DNA of 10,611 bases from an uncultured Clostridium sp. (GTDB taxonomy: Bacteria > Bacillota > Clostridia > Oscillospirales > Acutalibacteraceae), in NCBI GenBank assembly GCA_934717555.1, contig CAKUYY010000042.1, positions 1 through 10,611 on the forward strand, written 5' to 3'. Each line of letters opens with the position of its first letter. Positions within the stretch are counted from its first letter, which is position 1. A model generated the notes under the pieces. That model was given only the letters and a program-made list of their open reading frames with translations. It did not search any database and was not told the DNA's origin. This document shows, one piece after another, positions 1 to 6,339 of this stretch. The position numbers and the translations under genes are program-made.

Positions 1-1
1 A

Positions 2-967
2 TTGGGGTGCCATTCAGTCAATGAGATTGCCGCCTATTTAAAGCAGACTCCTCGATATCGGGAAATTCTTGTAGGGATTAACGAACGGGAGTGTCACCGT
101 GGCCAGTTGGAGATGCTCCTCAAAAAGAAGCTCTTTTTTGATTTTGCATCCCTGTGCCGATATGAGCTCTCTTCCGGTGAGCATTTTGCCGAGTATCTGA
201 TTGCGCGCAGTGAAATTGAACAACTGTTGCACAGCTTGATGTTGATGACAGCTGGAAAAAGTAGTGAATACCTTTTTTCTTTGCCCTCTTTCTTAGAGCA
301 GCACACCCATGTAAATCTACGTGCTTTGGCGCAGATGAAAAATTATGATGATTTTCTGGTCGCAGTTGAGCATACTCCTTATTATAAGTTACTTCAGCCG
401 CTGTCTCCTCCTTTTGGAAAACAGCCAGATCTGACGGCGATTGAGAATACCCTTTATACGTATCTCTATCAAAAAGTCTACGGCATCATCAAAAAGCATG
501 TGCATGGAGAGGCAAAAAAAGAACTCAAGGAATTGTTTGATTCTTATATTGATCTCAACAATTATGTAAGGATCTTCCGTTTGAAGAAGTTTTATAAGGC
601 TTCTCCCGATCAGATTCGCTCTTTGCTTTTCCCCTTTGGCTCTATAAATCCCCGTTATCTCAATGAAATGATCCTGGCAAAGGATCCATCAGATGTAATT
701 TCCGTGATGATGGGAACTTCCCGTGGAAAACAGTTATCCTCTATGGAATACACTTTTATCGACGAATTGCCAGTGCGGGTCAAATATAAACAATGCCGCC
801 ATTTCATACGGTTTTCTACTCATCCTTCTGTGGTGATGCTGGCTTATATCTTCTTAACAGAAATAGAGCTTGCCAATATCACCAATGTAATTGAGGGAAT
901 TCGTTACCAGATTTCCACTGAAGAAACCAAAAAACTTTTGGTTTATAATAAAAAGGCCACTGCTTAA
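2..967 (+). CDS. atpC: V/A-type ATPase subunit C (V0D/AC39 family), 5' end cut by the window
   Basis: Subunit C (NtpC in Enterococcus, related to eukaryotic subunit d) is the cytoplasmic funnel that couples the central shaft (D/F) to the membrane K ring. About 321 residues are visible. The region SVNEIAAYLKQTPRYREIL and later stretches such as SLPSFLEQHTHVNLRAL and FDSYIDLNNYVRIFRLKKFY are typical of the V0D/AC39 fold, which is all-helical with no membrane segment. Family members are usually about 330-350 residues, and roughly the first 20-25 residues seem to lie before base 1. The TTG at position 2 is therefore probably an internal leucine codon, not the start. The stop is TAA at 965-967. 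Subunit I follows after a 79-base gap containing two hairpins. Placing C at the head of the visible cluster differs from the Enterococcus order, where C follows E. Confidence 0.9.
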   Translation: MGCHSVNEIAAYLKQTPRYREILVGINERECHRGQLEMLLKKKLFFDFASLCRYELSSGEHFAEYLIARSEIEQLLHSLMLMTAGKSSEYLFSLPSFLEQHTHVNLRALAQMKNYDDFLVAVEHTPYYKLLQPLSPPFGKQPDLTAIENTLYTYLYQKVYGIIKKHVHGEAKKELKELFDSYIDLNNYVRIFRLKKFYKASPDQIRSLLFPFGSINPRYLNEMILAKDPSDVISVMMGTSRGKQLSSMEYTFIDELPVRVKYKQCRHFIRFSTHPSVVMLAYIFLTEIELANITNVIEGIRYQISTEETKKLLVYNKKATA

Positions 968-986
968 AGCCCGGCCTTTCCTTTTT
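952..986 (+). terminator. Terminator-like hairpin overlapping the end of subunit C
   Basis: AAAGGCC at 952-958 pairs perfectly with GGCCTTT at 973-979. The 14-base loop can form a further small stem (962-964 with 968-970). A run of five T lies at 982-986, two bases after the stem. The left arm is inside the last codons of subunit C and the TAA stop sits in the loop, so ribosomes finishing C would melt it. It could act as a weak terminator or attenuator coupled to translation of C, or as an mRNA 3'-end stabiliser. The stem is short and the loop large, so full termination is unlikely. Confidence 0.45.
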
Positions 987-997
987 ACCTTGTTCCT

Positions 998-1014
998 ATC
1001 ATTGTTTCAATGAT
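998..1014 (+). other. AT-rich hairpin between subunits C and I
   Basis: ATCATTG at 998-1004 and CAATGAT at 1008-1014 form a perfect 7-bp stem with a TTT loop, 16 bases before the ribosome binding site of subunit I. No T run follows. It may be an RNA processing or stability element, or an operator half-site pair. The function is unknown. Confidence 0.35.
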
Positions 1015-1046
1015 TGAGATTATAAAATGGAAGGAGTGAGGATTTC

Positions 1047-2984
1047 GTGGCTGTTTCAGCAGTCAGAATTGCCAGTATTATTGGAGTCATTAATGAGCTG
1101 GACGATGTCATTAACCTCTGCGGGAAAACCGGATATTTCCACCCGGAAGATGCACTTTCCTTTTATTCCAATACCCGCGATTTTATCCCTTTCACGGACG
1201 AGAATCCGTATTCTGCACCTTTGCAGTCATTAAAAGAGGTAACTTCTTCGGCAGAGCTGGAATTAAGTCTGGTGGAAAACACCAACAGTTCCCATTCTCA
1301 TGAAGAACTAATTCATTACGCCAACTCCTTTTCCAATGAGATGGAATCCTTAATTGACCAACGGTTGGTGCTGGATCAAGCGTTGGATAACGATGTGAAG
1401 TCCATTGTCGAAATTAGCCATTTTCTCGGTTTGAACCTAGATTTGAAAAAAATCTTTGCCTGTAAGTACATTAAGGTACGCTTTGGCAGGCTTCCTCGCG
1501 AAAGCTATGACAAATTGGATGCTTACCGGGATAATCCCTACGTACTGTTTTTCCAATGTACCAGTGACCGAACCCATTATTGGGGCGTTTATTTTGCTCC
1601 TATCGAGTATGTCGCGGAGGTAGATCGGATTTTTTCCAGTCTTTATTTTGAACGTCTGCGCATTTCTGCGGTGGATTCCACCCCGGAAGAACGCCTGGAC
1701 GTTCTGCATGAACAGATTGCGGAACATCAGAAGCAACGCGCGCAAGTTGTGGAAAAGATTCAATCCTTGTGGCAAAAAAGAAAAGAAGAATGCCTTACTG
1801 TTTATACCCGTCTGGAAGAATTACACACCTATTATGAGATCCGCCGCCATGCGGCCAGATATCACAACAGTTTTATTCTTACAGGCTGGGTCCCTGCCGA
1901 CTGTGAACAGGATTTTGCAGACAGGCTCAATCAAATAGACGGCATTCAATACGCCATTGAAGATGCCAAGGAGGCCTATAAGCACGAGCCTCCTGTCAAA
2001 TTAAAAAACAGGAAACCCTTTAAGCCCTTTGAATTTTTTGTGGATATGTATGGTCTTCCCAAATATGACGAAGTGGATCCCACTCCCTTTGTCGCTATCA
2101 CTTACATTCTGCTGTTTGGCATCATGTTCGGGGATGTGGGACAGGGACTTGTCCTCTCCATTGTGGGATATCTCATGTGGAGATTAAAAAAGATGAAGCT
2201 GGGAAAAGCGCTGATCCCTTGCGGGATTTCCTCCGCTTTCTTCGGATTGGTATTCGGCTCTGTTTTCGGATTTGAGGAAGCGCTCAACCCTCTTTACAAA
2301 CTCCTATTTAACCTAGACGAAAAGCCCATTGACGTATTGGCTCCCAACACTACAATTATGATTTTATGCGCGGCGCTGGGAATTGGTGTAGCGTTGGTAA
2401 TGGTGGCCATGCTCATCAATATTTATTCCTGTATCAAGCGAAAACGTTTGGGGGCCGCTTTATTTGGTGCCAATGGGGTCTGTGGACTGGTATTTTATGC
2501 GTCTTTGGTGATCGGCGGCGTAGGAATGCTCCTGTTTGGCTGGTCTATCAATATTTTCTATGTACTGGGCCTGTTGGTGTTGCCTCTGATCCTTATCCTT
2601 CTGAGGGAACCCCTGGAAAAGCTGGTGGACCGTGACCCCAATTGGAAACCAGAAAAGTGGGGGGAGTACTTTGTCCAAAATATTTTTGAACTGGTTTTTG
2701 AAACCGTTCTCAGCTATTTGACCAATACTCTTTCTTTCCTCCGCGTAGGCGCTTTTGTCCTAGTCCATGCGGGCATGATGATGATGGTCTTTATCCTGGC
2801 GGAACTGGTTGGTGGGGTTGGTTATGTGATTATCGCCATCTTCGGCAATATTTTCGTCATGGGGATCGAAGGTCTGTTGGTGGGAATCCAAACCTTGAGA
2901 CTAGAGTTTTACGAGATGTTCAGCCGGTTCTATGAAGGCGGCGGCCATCCATTTGAACCTGTTACTGTAAAGAAAGAAGCTTAA
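1047..2984 (+). CDS. atpI: V/A-type ATPase subunit I (membrane stator, a-subunit homologue)
   Basis: Subunit I (NtpI) is the membrane stator that provides the two ion half-channels beside the K ring and anchors the peripheral stalks. The product is 645 residues, a normal length. Residues 1 to about 340 form the soluble arm, with a coiled-coil stretch near 211-260. Residues from about 347 to 620 hold roughly eight membrane segments. Typical family stretches are the segment around FGIMFGDVGQG (357-367) and SFLRVGAF (563-570), where R566 is the likely essential arginine facing the ring carboxylate. The conserved end GIQTLRLEFYEMFSRF (613-628) follows, with E609 and R618, and then the tail motif YEGGGHPF (629-636). 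The start is GTG at 1047, preceded by AAGGAG at 1031-1036; the ATG at 1027 is in another frame. Subunit K lies 62 bases downstream. Confidence 0.95.
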   Translation: MAVSAVRIASIIGVINELDDVINLCGKTGYFHPEDALSFYSNTRDFIPFTDENPYSAPLQSLKEVTSSAELELSLVENTNSSHSHEELIHYANSFSNEMESLIDQRLVLDQALDNDVKSIVEISHFLGLNLDLKKIFACKYIKVRFGRLPRESYDKLDAYRDNPYVLFFQCTSDRTHYWGVYFAPIEYVAEVDRIFSSLYFERLRISAVDSTPEERLDVLHEQIAEHQKQRAQVVEKIQSLWQKRKEECLTVYTRLEELHTYYEIRRHAARYHNSFILTGWVPADCEQDFADRLNQIDGIQYAIEDAKEAYKHEPPVKLKNRKPFKPFEFFVDMYGLPKYDEVDPTPFVAITYILLFGIMFGDVGQGLVLSIVGYLMWRLKKMKLGKALIPCGISSAFFGLVFGSVFGFEEALNPLYKLLFNLDEKPIDVLAPNTTIMILCAALGIGVALVMVAMLINIYSCIKRKRLGAALFGANGVCGLVFYASLVIGGVGMLLFGWSINIFYVLGLLVLPLILILLREPLEKLVDRDPNWKPEKWGEYFVQNIFELVFETVLSYLTNTLSFLRVGAFVLVHAGMMMMVFILAELVGGVGYVIIAIFGNIFVMGIEGLLVGIQTLRLEFYEMFSRFYEGGGHPFEPVTVKKEA

Positions 2985-2997
2985 TTTTTTGTTTCTC

Positions 2998-3011
2998 ACC
3001 GCTTCGGCGGT
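2998..3011 (+). other. UUCG-loop hairpin upstream of subunit K
   Basis: ACCGC (2998-3002) and GCGGT (3007-3011) enclose the loop TTCG. This is the very stable C(UUCG)G tetraloop. A T6 run precedes it and no T run follows, so it is not a terminator in either direction. It sits 35 bases before the start of K, the subunit needed in most copies. A role as an RNase barrier or processing site that favours K mRNA is plausible but inferred. Confidence 0.4.
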
Positions 3012-3046
3012 CTGATAAATCTAAACATATTTTGGGGGTTATTATT

Positions 3047-3508
3047 ATGTATGCTCTTCTGTTATTACCTGTCATCTTTTTGATCGCTTCTGTTGTTGTT
3101 GCCATTCGTGCTGTTAAAAAGGGCGCTAAGCGCGGCAAGGCTGTAGCTATGCAAATGCTTTCCTTTGCCCTAGTCTGTGTCGCCTGCTTTGCCATTCCAA
3201 TGATCGCTTCCGCTGCCTCCGATAATGACGCTGCCCCCCAGACCGTAGCTGCTGCTCAGGCTGGAAATGAAGAAGACGCCGCTCAGGCTGATTCTGGAAA
3301 CGATGGTATGGTTCGTATGGCTGCTGCTGTTGCGATGGGCGTTTCCGGTATCGGCGGCGGTATTGCTGTTGCCGCTGCTGCTCCTGCCGCTATCGGAGCT
3401 ACTTCTGAAGATTCCAAGAACTTTGGTAAATCCTTGATCTTCGTAGCTTTGGGCGAAGGTATTGCCCTGTACGGTTTGCTGATCTCCATCCTGATCCTGG
3501 TTCTTTAA
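3047..3508 (+). CDS. atpK: V/A-type ATPase subunit K (ion-carrying ring, c-subunit) with a non-canonical N-terminal half
   Basis: Subunit K (NtpK) forms the rotating membrane ring. From ATG 3047 it has 153 residues and four hydrophobic segments. Residues 88-153 are a clear c-type hairpin. Its glycine-rich first helix contains GVSGIGGGIAVA (98-109), then comes a polar loop ATSEDSKNFGK (118-128), and the second helix contains ALGEGIALYG (134-143), where E137 is the ion-binding carboxylate. Residues 1-56 are a different hairpin. They comprise one hydrophobic helix, a basic loop (R21 to K31), and a second helix ending in IASAAS, which resembles a signal peptidase site. Residues 57-87 form an acidic, Ala-rich linker with seven acidic and no basic residues. 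The TTG at 3032 is in frame but lies within the GGGGG (3034-3038) used as ribosome binding site, so ATG 3047 was chosen. Alanine codons are heavily GCT, as in strongly expressed genes. Confidence 0.9.
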   Translation: MYALLLLPVIFLIASVVVAIRAVKKGAKRGKAVAMQMLSFALVCVACFAIPMIASAASDNDAAPQTVAAAQAGNEEDAAQADSGNDGMVRMAAAVAMGVSGIGGGIAVAAAAPAAIGATSEDSKNFGKSLIFVALGEGIALYGLLISILILVL

Positions 3509-3540
3509 TTTTCATGAACATATTCCCTTTACAAAACCAT

Positions 3541-3552
3541 GGAAGGAAGGTG
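3541..3552 (+). promoter_or_regulatory. Ribosome binding site that sets the start of subunit F
   Basis: GGAAGGAAGGTG ends seven bases before ATG 3560. The longer open frame starting with ATG at 3539 would place this site inside the coding region, and its extra residues (MEGRCCK) have no family counterpart. This supports the start at 3560. Confidence 0.75.
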
Positions 3553-3559
3553 TTGCAAG

Positions 3560-3868
3560 ATGCGTTTTTATTTAATCAGTGATAACATTGACACCATGGT
3601 AGGCATGCGTCTTGCAGGCATCACCGGTGTTTTGGTTCATGAAGACAGCGAAGTTCGCAAAGCTCTAACAGAGGCTATGGATATGGATGACGTCGCTGTG
3701 ATCCTGATGACAGAGCGGCTGGTCAAGCTTTGCCCTGAGCTGGTCTATGACCTTAAGCTCAATCGCGCCCGTCCTCTGATTGTGGAAATTCCCGACCGCC
3801 ACGGCAACGGCCGTGCCAAGGATTCCATCACCAAATATGTCCGGGACGCCATCGGCGTAAAAATTTAA
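3560..3868 (+). CDS. atpF: V/A-type ATPase subunit F (central shaft)
   Basis: Subunit F (called NtpG in Enterococcus) binds subunit D at the base of the rotor shaft in the cytoplasm and influences ATP hydrolysis. The product has 102 residues, the normal size, with a Rossmann-like alternation of strands and helices. It begins MRFYLISDNIDTMVGMRLAG. A central strand segment, VAVILMTERLVKL (residues 46-58), is followed by RPLIVEIPDRHG. The C-terminal helix carries the family signature KDSITKYVRDAIGVKI (residues 87-102). ATG 3560 was chosen over 3539 because of the ribosome binding site at 3541-3552 and family length. It follows K by 51 bases. An intrinsic-terminator-like hairpin begins six bases after its stop, separating it from E. 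Confidence 0.93.
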   Translation: MRFYLISDNIDTMVGMRLAGITGVLVHEDSEVRKALTEAMDMDDVAVILMTERLVKLCPELVYDLKLNRARPLIVEIPDRHGNGRAKDSITKYVRDAIGVKI

Positions 3869-3873
3869 ACGGC

Positions 3874-3902
3874 AACAGGGCGCGGAAACCGCGCCCTGTT
3901 TT
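3874..3902 (+). terminator. Intra-operon intrinsic terminator / attenuator between F and E
   Basis: A 12-bp perfect inverted repeat (3874-3885 with 3889-3900, core AGGGCGCGG/CCGCGCCCT) encloses a three-base AAA loop and is followed by T at 3899-3902. This is the most GC-rich hairpin in the window. The T run is only four long, so partial termination or 3' protection of the C-I-K-F mRNA is more likely than a complete stop, because E, A, B and D have no obvious promoter of their own. The next gene starts 31 bases after it with its own AGGAGGG site. Confidence 0.7.
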
Positions 3903-3932
3903 AAAGAATCAGCAGAACAGGAGGGATTCGTT

Positions 3933-4529
3933 GTGCCTGTGAGCAATGAAAAAACAAGTAATTTTTTAGAGGCAATCAATAAATACGCGGAAGAACAACG
4001 CAATCAAATCTATGCCGAAGTGGAGCAATTTAAAAAACAAGAACTGGAGAAAGCGGAAACAGAAAGTCTAAATGACGCCTATGTCCTGATTCAAAAGGAG
4101 ATGTCCCAGATGCGTCTGGCCATTTCCAGTGAGGTCTCCCGCAAAAATATGGAGAGACGAAAGACTCTCTTTGAGAAAAGGCAACAGATTACAATAGAAG
4201 TCTTCCAAAAAGCCGCCAATAAGCTGGCGGAATTTACAAAAACCGCGGATTATCCCGTTTTGCTGGAGAAATACGCTGCCCAGATCGCTCAGGTTTTAAC
4301 CCAGCCTGGGACAGTCCTTTCTATCCGCAAAAAAGATGCTGCCTTGGCTTCCCATATTCAAAAAGCCTTTGGCGGTAATTGTACGATAGAAGAAACCAAT
4401 GATATTAAATTAGGCGGAATCCGCGGATACAACGCATCTATGGGACTGGTGGCAGATAAAACTCTGGACTCCAAACTGGAAGAACAGCGGGAATGGTTTA
4501 CAGAGACCTGCGGGATGCGTGTGGGATAA
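3933..4529 (+). CDS. atpE: V/A-type ATPase subunit E (peripheral stalk)
   Basis: Subunit E (NtpE) pairs with subunit G/H to form the peripheral stalk that holds the A3B3 head against rotation. The product has 198 residues, typical for the family. The first half (about residues 8-100) is a charged, heptad-like helix rich in E, K, Q and A, for example YAEEQRNQIYAEVEQF and EVSRKNMERRKTLFEKRQQ, as expected for the coiled coil with G/H. The second half, ending with IKLGGIRGYNASMGLVADKTL, is the globular domain that caps the head; the GG(I/V) segment before a short strand is typical. The start is GTG at 3933 with AGGAGGG at 3919-3925. A second in-frame GTG at 3939 is less well spaced. The G/H partner is not seen in this window. 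The stop overlaps the ribosome binding site of A. Confidence 0.92.
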   Translation: MPVSNEKTSNFLEAINKYAEEQRNQIYAEVEQFKKQELEKAETESLNDAYVLIQKEMSQMRLAISSEVSRKNMERRKTLFEKRQQITIEVFQKAANKLAEFTKTADYPVLLEKYAAQIAQVLTQPGTVLSIRKKDAALASHIQKAFGGNCTIEETNDIKLGGIRGYNASMGLVADKTLDSKLEEQREWFTETCGMRVG

Positions 4530-4533
4530 GGAG
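4528..4533 (+). promoter_or_regulatory. Ribosome binding site of subunit A, overlapping the stop of subunit E
   Basis: AAGGAG uses the last two bases of the TAA stop of E (4527-4529) and lies 10 bases before TTG 4544. An in-frame TAA at 4541-4543 directly precedes that TTG, so translation cannot begin further upstream. The next in-frame ATG would remove 24 residues of the conserved N-terminal barrel. The layout favours translational coupling of E and A. Confidence 0.75.
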
Positions 4534-4543
4534 ATGAGTGTAA

Positions 4544-6313
4544 TTGGATAATCAAAATGTAATTTACGGAATCAACGGTCCGGTTGTCACCGTCAAAGGC
4601 ACCCGCTCCTTTTCCATGATGGAAATGGTCTTTGTAGGAAAAGAACGGCTGGTAGGTGAGATCATCGGTATTACCGACCAATTTACTACCATCCAGGTGT
4701 ATGAAGAAACCACCGGCTTACAGCCCGGGGAGCCGGTTTACGGTACAGGAAGCCCTATGAATGTTACATTGGGGCCTGGTATCATTGACAACATTTTTGA
4801 TGGCATTGAACGTCCCCTCAAGGCGATTGAAGAACAATCCGGCGCTTTTATTTCCCGTGGTTCCAGTGTACCCGCTTTAAATGAGGAAAAACTGTGGGAT
4901 GTCACTGTCACCGTCAAGGTAGGGGATCAGTTGGCCCCTGGCTCCATTTATGCCGAATGCCCGGAAACCACCATTATTAAACATAGATGCATGGTTCCGC
5001 CCCGCCTGTCCGGCGAAGTAGTCAAGGTATTTCCCAACGGACAGTACCGGATCCATGATACCGTTGTGGTATTGAAAGATGAAAAGGGCCAGGAACATAA
5101 CTTGACCCTGTGTCAAAAATGGCCCATCCGTACACCTCGCCCAGTAGCGGAACGCTTGCCGGCTTCCGTACCGCTGATCACTGGACAGCGTGTTATCGAT
5201 ACCTTATTCCCTATCTCTAAGGGCGGTACCGCCGCCATTCCCGGCGGTTTTGGAACGGGTAAAACCATGACCCAGCATCAGCTGGCCAAATGGTGTGACG
5301 CTGATATCATTGTATATGTAGGCTGCGGTGAGCGCGGTAATGAAATGAGCCAGGTTTTGGACGAATTTTCCGAATTGATCGACCCCAAATCCGGCCGTCC
5401 CATGACGGACCGCACTACCCTGATCGCCAATACTTCCAACATGCCCGTGGCCGCCCGTGAAGCTTCTATTTATACCGGCATTACCTTAGCGGAATATTAC
5501 CGTGATATGGGCTATCATGTGGCGATCATGGCGGACTCCACTTCCCGTTGGGCGGAAGCTTTGCGTGAAATTTCCGGCCGTTTGGAAGAGATGCCGGCAG
5601 AAGAAGGTTTCCCGGCTTACCTGCCTTCTCGCCTGTCCGAATTCTATGAGCGCGCCGGCCGTGTGAATACCTTAAATCAGCAGGAAGGTTCCGTCACCAT
5701 CATTGGGGCTGTTTCCCCGCAGGGTTCCGACTTCTCCGAACCCGTTACCCAAAACACCAAGCGTTTTACCCGCTGTTTCTGGGCCTTGGATAAGTCCCTC
5801 GCTTACGCCCGTCATTACCCGGCAATCAACTGGATGTCCAGCTACAGTGAGTATTTCACCGATCTGGACCCCTGGTATGAGAAACATGTCGGCGCTGAAT
5901 TTGTCAAATACCGCACCAAGATCAACGCTATCCTTCATGAGGAAAGCCAGCTGATGGAAATTGTAAAGCTGATTGGTTCCGACGTGCTGCCCGATGACCA
6001 GAAGCTGGTAATTGAGATCGCTAGAGTGATCCGTGTTGGGTTCTTACAGCAAAACGCTTTCCATGCCGATGATACCTATGTGCCGCTGGAAAAACAGAAA
6101 CTGATGATGAAGGTCATCCTGCACCTGAATCACAAAGCGAAACAGCTTATTTCCGCTTCTATTCCGATCTCCACTATTTCGGATCTGGGACTGTTTGATA
6201 AGCTGACCAAGATGAAATACGACATTCCAAATAATCAATTGGAATTGTTTGATGATTATATCAAGGAGATCGATGAAAAGATGGCCGCGCTGCTGGCGCC
6301 GCAATCCAAGTAA
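4544..6313 (+). CDS. atpA: V/A-type ATPase catalytic subunit A
   Basis: Subunit A carries the three catalytic nucleotide sites of the A3B3 head and couples ATP hydrolysis or synthesis to rotation of D/F. The product has 589 residues, the usual A length. Order of regions: N-terminal barrel (1-70); the A-specific bulge domain (about 110-190); Walker A GGFGTGKT (234-241) with K240; the segment CGERGNEM (261-268), where E263 is the likely catalytic glutamate; Walker B and following residues VAIMADSTSRWAEALRE (326-342); and GRLEEMPAEEGFPAYLPSRL (345-364). The C-terminal helical domain follows. All expected active-site residues appear intact. The start is TTG at 4544, forced by an in-frame TAA immediately before it. 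Subunit B begins 26 bases after its stop. Confidence 0.97.
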   Translation: MDNQNVIYGINGPVVTVKGTRSFSMMEMVFVGKERLVGEIIGITDQFTTIQVYEETTGLQPGEPVYGTGSPMNVTLGPGIIDNIFDGIERPLKAIEEQSGAFISRGSSVPALNEEKLWDVTVTVKVGDQLAPGSIYAECPETTIIKHRCMVPPRLSGEVVKVFPNGQYRIHDTVVVLKDEKGQEHNLTLCQKWPIRTPRPVAERLPASVPLITGQRVIDTLFPISKGGTAAIPGGFGTGKTMTQHQLAKWCDADIIVYVGCGERGNEMSQVLDEFSELIDPKSGRPMTDRTTLIANTSNMPVAAREASIYTGITLAEYYRDMGYHVAIMADSTSRWAEALREISGRLEEMPAEEGFPAYLPSRLSEFYERAGRVNTLNQQEGSVTIIGAVSPQGSDFSEPVTQNTKRFTRCFWALDKSLAYARHYPAINWMSSYSEYFTDLDPWYEKHVGAEFVKYRTKINAILHEESQLMEIVKLIGSDVLPDDQKLVIEIARVIRVGFLQQNAFHADDTYVPLEKQKLMMKVILHLNHKAKQLISASIPISTISDLGLFDKLTKMKYDIPNNQLELFDDYIKEIDEKMAALLAPQSK

Positions 6314-6339
6314 TCTTTCCGGAAAGGAGCAAACAATTT

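Noticed and set aside
1002..1026. Internal promoter before subunit I (TTGTTT and TATAAA)
   Set aside because: The spacer is only about 13 bases, and the transcript would start inside the ribosome binding site of I.
3539..3559. ATG 3539 as the start of subunit F
   Set aside because: It would place the GGAAGGAAGG ribosome binding site inside the gene and add seven residues not typical of the family.
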